DNA of 64,000 nt, taken from NCBI GenBank assembly GCA_900759385.1, contig CAAEUZ010000056.1, forward strand, positions 1-64,000, in the 5' to 3' direction. A model generated the notes under the pieces. That model saw only the letters and a program-made list of their open reading frames with translations. It ran no database searches and was not told where the DNA came from. This document shows, piece by piece, positions 50,939 to 59,487 of the stretch. Both the position numbers and the translations under genes were made by a program. How positions within the stretch are numbered: the first letter of the stretch is position 1; every line of letters begins with the position of its first letter. The stretch comes from an uncultured Oscillospiraceae bacterium. Lineage in GTDB: Bacteria > Bacillota > Clostridia > Oscillospirales > Oscillospiraceae.

Positions 50939-52045
50939 ATGTCAAGGATCCTCAACGAAGAACAGCTTATCGACGTCATATGGGGAGCTACCCTCATGGG
51001 CGGCGGTGGCGGCGGCGCGATGGTCGGCGGCACCGACCTGCTTGCCAAGTACAAGCAGCTGCATCCCGAAAAGCCGGTGCAGCTCACGCTGCTGGAGACC
51101 GCAGACATGGCCCCGGGCGCCTACGCGGCTGTTACCGCCGGCATGGGCGCTCCGACCGTGCTCAAGAATGTGGATTTCTCCCAGTACGCCGTGAACGCCT
51201 TCAACACGCTCAGGGACATGGCCGCCGAAATGGACCCGCCCCGCAAGCTGGAGTACTGCATACCGGTTGAGCTGGGCGGCTTCAACACCTTCTGCCCCAT
51301 GCTGATCTCGCTGCTCAACGACATCCCCTTCGTCGACTGCGACGGCGCGGGCCGCGCCGTGCCCGCTCTCGACACGCTGCTGCTGCACGTCAACGGTCTC
51401 GACACTTCGCCCCTGGCCATGGCGGACGGCAGCGACAACAAGGTGATGATAAAGCTCAAGGACCCCAAAGATGCCCACATGGGCGAAGAGATAGGCCGCT
51501 GGATATGCACGGCCTTCGGCCAGATAGCAGGCCTGTCCGGCTGGATGGTCACAAGGGACGAGATCGAGAGCAGCCTGCCCGTCGGCACCGTGACGCTCTG
51601 CGAGAAGATCGGCCATGAGCTGCGCAAGTGCGCCGCGACCGGCGGCGACGTGTTCGGCAACCTCGCCGCGGCAGACGTCGAATGCAGGTTCCTCGCCAAG
51701 GGCAAGGTCGTCAAATGCGAGAATGTCCAGCAGAAGGGCTTCGACTACGGCAAGGTCTATGTCAGCGCTGAGGACGGCGAGTGGATAATCTACTTCCAGA
51801 ATGAAAACCTGCTCATCACGCACGACGGCGCGCCCGTCATGACCGTGCCCGACATCACCTGCTACTACAACGCCGCCACCGGCGAGCCGCTGACCAACGC
51901 GGACATAGCCGAGGGCATGGAGATAGTCCTCGGCGCCATAAAGGCCCCGGACGCCTGGTGGAAGAACCCGAATATGTTCGATATCTGGAAGCCCTTCCTC
52001 ACCAACGTGGGCTACGAGGGCGGAAACATACCGTTTGCCAAGTAA
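50939..52045 (+). CDS. DUF917 family protein (hydantoinase/oxoprolinase-like)
   Basis: This 368-residue protein has the glycine-rich start GATLMGGGGGGAMVGGTDLL and PVELGGFNT, which define DUF917 proteins. Some relatives are linked to hydantoin or thiohydantoin metabolism; the exact reaction here is unknown. DCDGAGRAVPAL is the conserved mid-segment. ATG 50939 follows CAGGAGG; an upstream in-frame reading from 50897 is not supported. A TATAAT at 50873-50878 probably starts the DUF917-permease-peptidase operon. Confidence 0.88.
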   Translation: MSRILNEEQLIDVIWGATLMGGGGGGAMVGGTDLLAKYKQLHPEKPVQLTLLETADMAPGAYAAVTAGMGAPTVLKNVDFSQYAVNAFNTLRDMAAEMDPPRKLEYCIPVELGGFNTFCPMLISLLNDIPFVDCDGAGRAVPALDTLLLHVNGLDTSPLAMADGSDNKVMIKLKDPKDAHMGEEIGRWICTAFGQIAGLSGWMVTRDEIESSLPVGTVTLCEKIGHELRKCAATGGDVFGNLAAADVECRFLAKGKVVKCENVQQKGFDYGKVYVSAEDGEWIIYFQNENLLITHDGAPVMTVPDITCYYNAATGEPLTNADIAEGMEIVLGAIKAPDAWWKNPNMFDIWKPFLTNVGYEGGNIPFAK

Positions 52046-52051
52046 CAAAGC

Positions 52052-52094
52052 GCATAAGGCACGGCCGCGCCCAGGGGCCGGCCGTGCCTTATAC
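52052..52094 (+). repeat. Intercistronic hairpin between DUF917 and NCS1 permease genes
   Basis: ATAAGGCACGGCCG and CGGCCGTGCCTTAT form a long GC-rich stem over a loop of about 12 nt. No T run follows, so it may stabilise the upstream message or terminate partially. Confidence 0.65.
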
Positions 52095-52132
52095 AGCGGG
52101 AAAGGAAGCGAATTAAAAGAAAGGGAGATAGT

Positions 52133-53473
52133 ATGGAAGAGAATAAAAGCGTCAAGACCGAAAAAGCGGCCCAGGACAAGGGCATGTCCCAGATCCTGCC
52201 CGGTGAAAAGCGCAGCTGGTGGAGCGTGGCCTTCATCTGGATAGGCACGATGATATGCATACCCATGCTGATGGTCGGCGGCATGTTCGGCGGAGCACTG
52301 ACGCTGGGGACGACGTTCATAGTTACGGTCATTGGTTTCGCAATCTGCTGCTTCCTGATGGTCATGGGCGGCATCATCGGTTCCGACCTGGGACTGAACG
52401 CGACGATGACCTCGACCCGCGCCTTCGGCATGACGGGCGCGAACTTCTCAATGGCCCTCGTGGTTTTCATCGCTGAGGCCGGCTGGTTCGCCGTGCAGAC
52501 CGCGACCTGCGCCCTGGCTGCCAACACGCTCATGGAGCTGTTCGGGATAACGGTCCCGTTCTGGCTCTCCTGCGTGATATGGGGCGCCATCATGTGCATA
52601 ACCGCCGTCTACGGCGTCAAATGGATGGCATGGCTCAATTATATCGCCGTGCCGCTGCTGGTGATACTCTGCGCCTACGGCGCCATACACACAATAAACG
52701 GCGTCGGCTGGGGCTACATCTCCGGAGCCGTTACGGAAAACTCCATGTCCATCCCCGCATCCATCTCGACGGTCATCGGCCTCTTCGCCCTCGGCGCCAC
52801 CTGCAACAGCGACTACACGCGCTATTGCCGCACGAGGGGCGACGTGGTAAAGGGCACCCTGCTCGGCGTCCTGCCCGCGGCGGTGCTGATGATAATGGTA
52901 GGCGCGATCATGGCCATAGGCACGGGCAATTACGACGTTACCAGCATGTTCGCCGGGCTTGGCCTGCCATTCATAGCCATGCTGGTGCTTATCCTCGCCA
53001 CCTGGACCACAAACACCGGCAACGCCTACATGTCCGGACTGGCGGCCTGCAAGATGTTCTCCATAAAGGATAAATACCGCCCGCAGGTGACGATGGCCGT
53101 CGGCGTGCTGGGCATAGCGCTGGCCATCATGGGCCTCGCCGACGCACTGAACACGTACATAACGATCCTCGGCGCGGTGGTGCCGCCCATAATGGGCATA
53201 GTGATCTGCGACTACTGGGTGTTCTGCAAAGGCAAAAAGGAGAACTGGGCTCCGAGGCGCGGCATCAACTGGGCGGGGATAATTGCCTGGGTGCTCGGCG
53301 GAGGCGTCGCCATCCTTGAAACCATACCCGTGATAACCATCTTCAGCCCCGCGCTCGACGGTGTTATAATATCATTTGTATCGTACCTTATACTGTACAA
53401 GCTAATGGATAAAACTAGCCTTGTCGGTCAGGGCGATATGACTATCGAGGAAGCCACGGCAGCGGCAAAGTGA
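52133..53473 (+). CDS. NCS1-family nucleobase/hydantoin permease (CodB-like)
   Basis: This 446-residue membrane transporter has about twelve hydrophobic segments. The N-terminal loop GEKRSWWSVAFIWIGTMICI, GSDLGLNATMTSTRAFGMTG and ATCNSDYTRYCRTRGDVVKG correspond to substrate- and cation-binding stretches of cytosine permease relatives. It likely imports a nucleobase, hydantoin or related ring by cation symport. Position beside a PucR gene and a hydantoinase-like gene supports that. ATG 52133 follows AAGGGAG. Confidence 0.93.
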   Translation: MEENKSVKTEKAAQDKGMSQILPGEKRSWWSVAFIWIGTMICIPMLMVGGMFGGALTLGTTFIVTVIGFAICCFLMVMGGIIGSDLGLNATMTSTRAFGMTGANFSMALVVFIAEAGWFAVQTATCALAANTLMELFGITVPFWLSCVIWGAIMCITAVYGVKWMAWLNYIAVPLLVILCAYGAIHTINGVGWGYISGAVTENSMSIPASISTVIGLFALGATCNSDYTRYCRTRGDVVKGTLLGVLPAAVLMIMVGAIMAIGTGNYDVTSMFAGLGLPFIAMLVLILATWTTNTGNAYMSGLAACKMFSIKDKYRPQVTMAVGVLGIALAIMGLADALNTYITILGAVVPPIMGIVICDYWVFCKGKKENWAPRRGINWAGIIAWVLGGGVAILETIPVITIFSPALDGVIISFVSYLILYKLMDKTSLVGQGDMTIEEATAAAK

Positions 53474-53484
53474 GGAGGGCTAAT

Positions 53485-54936
53485 GTGAATGATATGAAAA
53501 ATCTTGACGCCGTGCTGACACAGTTTGCCGAACTTGCAAAGATACCGCGTCCTTCGCACCATGAGGAACAGGTGAGCAGCTACCTCTTCAACTGGGCGCT
53601 CGAGCACGGACTGTATGTCGAGCGCGATGAGATGGGAGAGATCATTATCGACAAGCCTGCATCCGAGGGCTGCGAGTCGGTGCCGCGCACGATAATGCAG
53701 GCGCACATGGACATGGTGTGCGTCGCCGCCGAAGGCGTTAAGTACGACCCGCTCAATGACCCTGTCAGGCTTGTGCGAGAGGGCGACATACTCCGCGCGG
53801 ACGGCACCAGCCTGGGCGCGGACAACGGCATCGGCGTCGCAATGGCGCTGTGCGTGCTCGCGGACGGCACGCTCCGCCACGGCCCGCTGCGCGCCGTGTT
53901 TACGGTCAACGAGGAGGACGGTATGGCCTCCATGGCCATAGCTCCCGAGTACCTCGAGGGCGGATATCTCATAAACCTGGACTGGGAGACCCTGGGTTCG
54001 CTGTGCAATTCCTGCGCCGGGGGAGACTACTTCAACTTCAGCCGCGACGCGCAGTGGGAGGACACTCCGAAGCGCAGCGTTGCCATAGAGCTTGGCCTGG
54101 CCGGCTTCCTCGGCGGGCACTCGGGCGTGGGCATCCACCTCGGGCACGCAAATGCCCTGGTCAGCGCGGCGACCGCGCTTGAATACCTGCGCCAGAACGA
54201 CGTGGAATTCCGTGTTGCCTCCTTTACCGGCGGCCAGGCCAAAAACGCTATCCCTGCCTCTGCCAATGCCGTTATCACTCTGACGGTGGCACAGGCGCAG
54301 AGGGCAATGGAGCTGCTGGACGCCTTCACGGCGGAGTTCTATGGCGGTTACCGTGATGTGGAGCCGTCCGGCGTGTTCACAGCTTCTCTCACCAGCGCGC
54401 CGGAGCGTGTGATGGGCGAGACGGCCGGGTATTCGCTGATCGGGCTGATGTCCAGCGTGCCCAACGACGTTTTCACGATGAGCCCATTCGTGCCGGGACT
54501 GGTTGAGAGCAGCGCGAACCTGGGCGTCATTTCGCTCGACGGGCGCGTCGGCTTCACGTTGTTTGCCCGCAGCTCCAGTGCCTACCGGGCCATGCAGACC
54601 GGCATAATCTGCCGCTCTCTGGCCGGGGCGTACGGCTTTGAACTGGAGTGCGACGGCCACGTACCAGGCTGGGCCGTGAACCCCAACAGCAATCTGACAC
54701 GCATAGCCTGCGAGCAGTACAGGCGCCTTACCGGCGAGGAGATGATAGTTGAGCCAGTACACGCCGGAGTGGAGTGCGGTGCCTTCGCGGAGAAGAACCC
54801 GCAGCTTGACATGATAGCCATCGGTCCTACGCTCACAGACGTGCACACACCGAATGAGAAGTGCAGCCTGCCCAGCGTTGAGATAACAATGGCCCTGCTC
54901 AAAAACATTATAGAAGCAATAGCCGGCGGAGCCTGA
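53485..54936 (+). CDS. pepD: Cytosolic aminoacyl-histidine dipeptidase (peptidase M20C, PepD-like)
   Basis: This 483-residue di-zinc dipeptidase shows the ligand pattern of M20C: MQAHMDMVC (His), GADNGIGVAMAL (bridging Asp), TVNEEDGMAS (catalytic Glu pair) and the late HAGVECGAF (His). GGHSGVGIHLGHAN is the dimerisation-domain landmark. The likely start is GTG 53485, 6-7 nt after GAGGAGG; ATG 53494 is the alternative. It begins 11 nt after the permease and probably hydrolyses dipeptides or related amide products in the same pathway. Confidence 0.93.
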   Translation: MNDMKNLDAVLTQFAELAKIPRPSHHEEQVSSYLFNWALEHGLYVERDEMGEIIIDKPASEGCESVPRTIMQAHMDMVCVAAEGVKYDPLNDPVRLVREGDILRADGTSLGADNGIGVAMALCVLADGTLRHGPLRAVFTVNEEDGMASMAIAPEYLEGGYLINLDWETLGSLCNSCAGGDYFNFSRDAQWEDTPKRSVAIELGLAGFLGGHSGVGIHLGHANALVSAATALEYLRQNDVEFRVASFTGGQAKNAIPASANAVITLTVAQAQRAMELLDAFTAEFYGGYRDVEPSGVFTASLTSAPERVMGETAGYSLIGLMSSVPNDVFTMSPFVPGLVESSANLGVISLDGRVGFTLFARSSSAYRAMQTGIICRSLAGAYGFELECDGHVPGWAVNPNSNLTRIACEQYRRLTGEEMIVEPVHAGVECGAFAEKNPQLDMIAIGPTLTDVHTPNEKCSLPSVEITMALLKNIIEAIAGGA

Positions 54937-54983
54937 TGCACCCCAACTCCTCCAACTCTGCCTGTTATTATAATTCCCACCAC

Positions 54984-55009
54984 AAAGCGCCGCGTTATAG
55001 CGGCGCTTT
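54984..55009 (+). terminator. Hairpin after the dipeptidase gene
   Basis: AAAGCGCCGC and GCGGCGCTTT form a perfect 10-bp stem around GTTATA. The T run is short, but the flanking A/T pairs fit a terminator. Confidence 0.75.
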
Positions 55010-55056
55010 GCGGCGGTGTAAAAAATGCGGGGTCAGCCGTGCGGCAGGCGCTGCGG

Positions 55057-55099
55057 CTGAAAAAAGCGGGGGGACAAAGCCCTCCCGCAGCTTTTATTA
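55057..55099 (-). terminator. Terminator of the minus-strand lipoprotein gene
   Basis: On the minus strand AGCTGCGGGAGGG pairs with the CCCCCCGCTT side, followed by TTTTTT. Confidence 0.75.
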
Positions 55100-55100
55100 A

Positions 55101-55664
55101 TTATGCGAGCTCGCCGACGGCGGCGTTGATGTCAAGGGTCAGAACCCCGTTGAGGAGCCTGAGCGTATAGACGAACCCGTCGGGACGCCAGCACCAGGAC
55201 TGCATGCCGGAGCCCTCGGAAGCCGGCTTTTCGGACATTTCAGCGCCGGTCAGGCCGGATATGCGGTCCTGCCAAGCCTCGACGCCGGTTTCACCGCATT
55301 CAAACCACACGGATACAGATTTTATAGTACCGTCATCTCCGGTGAGCGCATATATGGTGGACGGCTCTCCGTACAGCTCAGCACTGTATATGCGGCCGAG
55401 AACGGTTCCGCCGTCTGAGGTGGTGTATTCTGTGCCGCTGCCGAGCTCAGCGGGTGCATCCGCTATGTTCTGCCCGACCAGGCCGGCGGCCAGAGAGATC
55501 TCATTGCAGTCATTTGTATCATTTTCGCAGGCTACAGCGTTGTTCCGCTGCTGATAAGCCGGCGCGTTGTCCGGCTGCGCAGCATAGCCGCCGAGCTTTG
55601 CGCACCCCATTAACACGGCGGCGGTCAGCAGCCCGGAAACTGCGATTAACAACCCTTTTTTCAT
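55101..55664 (-). CDS. Putative lipoprotein of unknown function
   Basis: This 187-residue protein is not recognised. The signal peptide ends in lipobox LMGC (Cys21). A polar, Asn/Gln-rich linker with two further cysteines (VACENDTNDCNEI) leads to a globular C-terminal part with TIYALTGDDGTIKSVSVWFE, possibly a small beta-sheet domain. ATG 55664 follows GAAGGAGG; a longer frame to 55715 is not used. It is monocistronic with its own terminator. A cell-surface role is inferred from the signal only. Confidence 0.85.
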   Translation of the reverse strand: MKKGLLIAVSGLLTAAVLMGCAKLGGYAAQPDNAPAYQQRNNAVACENDTNDCNEISLAAGLVGQNIADAPAELGSGTEYTTSDGGTVLGRIYSAELYGEPSTIYALTGDDGTIKSVSVWFECGETGVEAWQDRISGLTGAEMSEKPASEGSGMQSWCWRPDGFVYTLRLLNGVLTLDINAAVGELA

Positions 55665-55998
55665 GGTTACCTCCTTCTGTTCATGTTCAAGGGCGAATAC
55701 TCGGCGCAGTGACATGCCAGCATAGTATCTGAAGCGTGAGGCGTAAGCAATATCCGCCGTTAAAGCGTCGATGTCATCCGGCCGAAATCAAAAGCAAACC
55801 AATCGGTCTGTTTATTGCATGATACAGCAAACAGACCGATTAGTCAATAATAATCTTGGCTGATAAGCGTTTTCGGCTGAGCGCGGCCTGCTGAGAGTAT
55901 CCAAAAACTACATTCAGCAAAACCGCATATAAAAACAAGCAGGGGCCAAACTACTTGCGGGACAAAACCCAAAGAAATTGCAAAGGAGATGCAACAAA
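55665..55998. other. Gene-free stretch between lipoprotein and spore-protein genes
   Basis: This holds the 5' region of the minus-strand lipoprotein gene, the inverted repeat at 55801-55841 and the leader of the spore-protein gene. CATATAA at 55926-55932 could be a forespore-type (sigma G/F) -10, but I find no convincing -35 at the right distance. Confidence 0.5.
55801..55841. repeat. Perfect 13-bp inverted repeat, TetR-operator-like
   Basis: AATCGGTCTGTTT (55801-55813) and AAACAGACCGATT (55829-55841) flank a 15-nt centre. The ACCGAT/ATCGGT core resembles TetR-family operators, yet no TetR gene is adjacent. There is no T run. Confidence 0.7.
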
Positions 55999-56199
55999 AT
56001 GTCCAGCAAGTCCAGCAACAGCCTGGTAAACCCGAATGCCCGCGAGGCTATGAACCGCTTCAAGATGGAAGCCGCCGGCGAAGTCGGCGTCAACCTGAAG
56101 CAGGGCTATAACGGCGACCTCACCAGCCGTCAGGCCGGCTCCATCGGCGGCCAGATGGTCAAGAAGATGATCGAGGCCTACGAGAACGGGATGAAGTAA
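55999..56199 (+). CDS. Small acid-soluble spore protein, alpha/beta type
   Basis: This 66-residue protein saturates spore DNA and protects it from UV and heat. It has the two family blocks: FKMEAAGEVGVNL, containing the germination-protease cleavage region (usually EIA.EFGV), and GDLTSRQAGSIGGQMVKKMI. ATG 55999 follows AAAGGAG. It is expected to be transcribed in the forespore. It is the clearest sign in the window that the organism forms endospores. Confidence 0.95.
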   Translation: MSSKSSNSLVNPNAREAMNRFKMEAAGEVGVNLKQGYNGDLTSRQAGSIGGQMVKKMIEAYENGMK

Positions 56200-56214
56200 C
56201 CTTTTTCCCATGTA

Positions 56215-56247
56215 CAAAAAAGCCGCCCAAACGGGCGGCTTTTTTGT
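56215..56247 (+). terminator. Terminator of the spore-protein gene
   Basis: AAAAAAGCCGCCC and GGGCGGCTTTTTT pair around AAAC. Confidence 0.93.
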
Positions 56248-56326
56248 GTCTGGCCGCAAAAATTGATTGCATTTTGAAGAACTCCTGCTATTATAATCCG
56301 TGGCGAGACAGACGGAAGGTGAGTTA

Positions 56327-57463
56327 ATGGGCGGCTATATTGAGGCATTGAAGCAGGCGGCGGTATTGTTTCCGATACTGGCCGTGCTTTTTACCATACC
56401 GTATGTGGCGTACAACTATCATAAATACGGTTCCGTGCTGAGCCTGCGCATACTGATCGTTTACTCGTTTATCCTCTACCTGCTGTGCGCGTACTGCCTG
56501 GTCATACTGCCGATGCCCACGGGGGAGGCGGCGCAGAACCTCAGCGGGCATGAGGCCCAGCTGGTGCCCTTCGCTTTTGTGGGGGACATAATCAGAAACA
56601 CCCATATATCCCCGGGAGAGCCGCGAACGTGGCTGAGTATCTTCAATAACAGCGCCGTATTAACCACGCTGTTCAATTTCTTCATGACCATGCCCTTCGG
56701 CATGTACCTGCGCTATTATTTCCGCTGCGCCTGGAAGAAGACGCTGCTGCTCTCGTTCCTGCTGTCGCTGTTCTTCGAGCTCACGCAGCTCACGGGCCTC
56801 TACTTCATATACCCCGGCAGTTACCGACTGTTTGACGTGGACGACCTCATCATAAACACGGCGGGGAGCATGGCCGGATTTGCCCTGGCTCGCGCTGCCC
56901 TGAAGTTCCTGCCCTCGCGCGAGGAGCTGGACAGGGAGAGCTTTGTGCGCGGGCGCCGCGTTTCGCTGCTGCGGCGGATTGTCGCCTTCATCTATGACGA
57001 GGTGGCTTACGCCATATTGTTCATCGTGGTATTCCTGATCTGGATGGCTAATTTCGGCACTATGTCCGTGTGGGTTTACGCGCTGATCTGGCTGGCATAT
57101 TTTGCGCTCTGCCCCATCATACTGCGCGGCCAGACCATAGGCCACCGCCTGACCAGGCTGCGTATTGTCTCATCGTCGGGGGAGCGGGCGCACTGGTATC
57201 AGTATGCTCTGCGCTACGCCCTGCTGCTTGCCGTCCTGGTGATTGTGCCGGTGCTCGTCAACGTGGCCGTGTCCAACCTGGCCGCGGCCGGGACACTGAG
57301 CGAGCTGGCCTCGCTGGTGGCCTACGGCCTGGTGGACGGGGGCTATCTGTTCATGCTGCTCTTTGAGGCCGTGCGCATGGCCATGCGCAAGCCGCTGTTC
57401 TACGAGCGCATATCGCGTACCAAACTGGTCAGCACGGCGGAGGAAGCAAAGCGGAAACCCTGA
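56327..57463 (+). CDS. VanZ-family membrane protein fused to an RDD domain
   Basis: This 378-residue membrane protein has two parts. The N-terminal half has VanZ-like helices with LVPFAFVGDIIRN, NFFMTMPFGMYLRYYF, SLFFELTQLTGLYF and DVDDLIINTAGSMAG, the last two being the VanZ signature. The C-terminal half begins RRIVAFIYDEVAYAILF and contains GQTIGHRLTRLRIV, the RDD domain pattern. VanZ proteins are linked to teicoplanin tolerance, but most relatives are uncharacterised. ATG 56327 follows GGAAGGTGAG; the GTG at 56300 is less likely. Confidence 0.92.
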   Translation: MGGYIEALKQAAVLFPILAVLFTIPYVAYNYHKYGSVLSLRILIVYSFILYLLCAYCLVILPMPTGEAAQNLSGHEAQLVPFAFVGDIIRNTHISPGEPRTWLSIFNNSAVLTTLFNFFMTMPFGMYLRYYFRCAWKKTLLLSFLLSLFFELTQLTGLYFIYPGSYRLFDVDDLIINTAGSMAGFALARAALKFLPSREELDRESFVRGRRVSLLRRIVAFIYDEVAYAILFIVVFLIWMANFGTMSVWVYALIWLAYFALCPIILRGQTIGHRLTRLRIVSSSGERAHWYQYALRYALLLAVLVIVPVLVNVAVSNLAAAGTLSELASLVAYGLVDGGYLFMLLFEAVRMAMRKPLFYERISRTKLVSTAEEAKRKP

Positions 57464-57613
57464 GCTGCAAACGGCACTGACGCCGCTTTCCGCAGCGTTG
57501 GCGAAGAGAATATGGAGTTTTGCCCCCGGTTTGCACCGGGGGCAAAATTTTTTGTCGCAAAGCGGCCGCGTGATGCGTTATACTTATAGAGAGGCCTTGC
57601 AAAAAGGGGGTGC

Positions 57614-58108
57614 GTGGAGTTGAAGGACGAGGAGCTGGAGCGTATCGTGCGCCAGTACGGCCGCGAATTGCTCATGCGCGCGTATGCGCTGCTGTGTGAC
57701 TGGCATGAGGCCGAGGACACGGTCCAGGATACCTTCGCCGCCGCGTACCTGCATCGCGGCGGCCTGGGGGAGCTGGAGCGCGCCTGGCTGTACAAGGTGG
57801 TCACGAACAAGTGCCTGAGCCGTATGAGAAAGCGCCGGCCCCTGTCGCTCAATGAGCTGGGGGAGGGGGCTGTCAGCGTGACTGACAGCTATGACGCCGG
57901 TTATTCGCCGGCGGTAATCAGAGCGCTGTCACGCCTGAAGCCTGCCGAGCGCGCGGCCGTTCTCTGGCGTGTCGAGGACGGGCTTGAGTACGCCGAGATA
58001 GCCGGACGCCTGCATATGAGCGAGGCAGCGGCGCGCAAGCGCTGCGAGCGCGCGAGGAAGCGCCTGGCAGAATACCTGCGCGACTATGAGAAGGAGGAGA
58101 GCAGATGA
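57614..58108 (+). CDS. RNA polymerase sigma factor, ECF/sigma-70 family
   Basis: This 164-residue sigma factor has region 2 (YALLCDWHEAEDTVQDTFAA) and region 4 (LSRLKPAERAAVLWRVEDGL, YAEIAGRLHMSEAAARKRCE). There is no region 1 or 3. It likely starts at GTG 57614 behind AAGGGGG. Its last codons overlap the next gene by 4 nt (ATGA), so sigma factor and membrane partner are coupled, as with anti-sigma pairs. Confidence 0.94.
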   Translation: MELKDEELERIVRQYGRELLMRAYALLCDWHEAEDTVQDTFAAAYLHRGGLGELERAWLYKVVTNKCLSRMRKRRPLSLNELGEGAVSVTDSYDAGYSPAVIRALSRLKPAERAAVLWRVEDGLEYAEIAGRLHMSEAAARKRCERARKRLAEYLRDYEKEESR

Positions 58109-59430
58109 ACTTCGACAGCGACGACAGACTGATCGCCGGCGCGCTCTCCGATATGGAGGAACAGATGCCGGAAGTGGACCTGCTGCCTGGCGTCTACGCT
58201 AAGCTGTCCGCGCACCGGAAGCGCCGTCCGCTGCGCATGGCTTTGGCGGCGGCGATAGCCGCGGCCCTGCTGATAACCGGCTGTGCCGCCGCACTGGGCG
58301 GCCTGGACTGGATCGGCGAGATGATGAACGGCCTGGGCTTCACCGATGTGGTGGAGCCGGTGGATTACAGCGTCACGGACGAGGGCATTGAATTTGGCGT
58401 CCTGGGTGCGCGGCGCTACGGCAGCGCGGCTGTCTTCTACGTCACGGCGCGCGACACTCTTGGCCGGGGACGCACGGCGGAGGACGCCGACGGCATGAGC
58501 CACCTGGTCTGGGCCTCGGGAAGCACGGTGAATGCGTCTTTTTCCGTGGACGGCTGCTCGCAGCACTTTGTGCGTCTCGTGAGCTACGACGGGGAGACGC
58601 AGACCGCGGCCTATGAGATCACCGCCGTCTTTGAAGATATGCCGGTCCCGGACGAGCTGACAGTACGCCTGCGCGGATACAATATCTCCTATGAGAATAT
58701 CAGCGAGCTGCCCATTGAAATCGACGTCGGGGCGGCGGCGAGCGGCGAGCACCTGACCGAGGGCGCGGAATTACTGGCTTTCCGGCGCGGGGGAGCTGTC
58801 CCGGACACCGGCCTGAGCTTCGGAGCTCTGGGCGCCATCGGCGGAAAACTCACGGTGCAGCTGTGGTACTCCATAGGGGGCGAGTTCACGGTCTACTGGC
58901 CCTTGCCGGCGGATATCTATCTGCTGGACGGCGCCGGAGCCAGATATGAGCTGGCGGACAGCCGCTGGCAGCAGCTGGACAGCGGCGAAGTGGTGCACCA
59001 GTTCACCTTTGACGCCGCACCGGAGGAGCTGTCCGGCGCGACAATGTACTTCAGCGGCAGCGCCGAGCGGAGGCTCACGGGCGACTGGGGCGTGACTGTG
59101 CCGCTCACCGATGGAGAAGACCAGCGGCAGCTCAGCGTGGACATCGACCTGGGCGATACGGTGATTGAAGACGCGGAGCTCACGCTTTGCCCGGTCGGCT
59201 TCACCCTGAGCGGTACGGCCCCGCGGGCGACGCTGGAGCGCCTGGCCGGTATGGACGCCTACATCGTCTCTGACGGCCGCGTCTACGGCACCATCGCCGA
59301 CAGCGCGAGCTATTACGACAACCTGGATGAGCAGGACTTCAGCTGGTTCTACCTGTACTATTCCACTTACGCCCCGGACAGCGTGACCGAGCTGCGCTTC
59401 GGGCGGGATGTGAGCGTGGAGCTGGGATAA
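58105..59430 (+). CDS. Membrane-anchored DUF4179-like protein, probable anti-sigma factor
   Basis: This 441-residue protein has a short cytosolic part of about 45 residues (DDRLIAGALSDMEEQMPEVD), one membrane helix (RMALAAAIAAALLITGCAAA), and a large external beta-rich region with repeated TVRL/TVQLWY-type strands. This is the layout of Clostridia DUF4179 anti-sigma proteins. By binding the sigma factor from the membrane it would release it on an envelope signal. The LITGC run also resembles a lipobox, but the cytosolic tail is too long for a lipoprotein signal. Confidence 0.85.
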   Translation: MNFDSDDRLIAGALSDMEEQMPEVDLLPGVYAKLSAHRKRRPLRMALAAAIAAALLITGCAAALGGLDWIGEMMNGLGFTDVVEPVDYSVTDEGIEFGVLGARRYGSAAVFYVTARDTLGRGRTAEDADGMSHLVWASGSTVNASFSVDGCSQHFVRLVSYDGETQTAAYEITAVFEDMPVPDELTVRLRGYNISYENISELPIEIDVGAAASGEHLTEGAELLAFRRGGAVPDTGLSFGALGAIGGKLTVQLWYSIGGEFTVYWPLPADIYLLDGAGARYELADSRWQQLDSGEVVHQFTFDAAPEELSGATMYFSGSAERRLTGDWGVTVPLTDGEDQRQLSVDIDLGDTVIEDAELTLCPVGFTLSGTAPRATLERLAGMDAYIVSDGRVYGTIADSASYYDNLDEQDFSWFYLYYSTYAPDSVTELRFGRDVSVELG

Positions 59431-59487
59431 ATGCCGGCGGGAACAATGCACAGGCACGGCCGTCTCATGGGTAAAAGGGGTGTCGGG

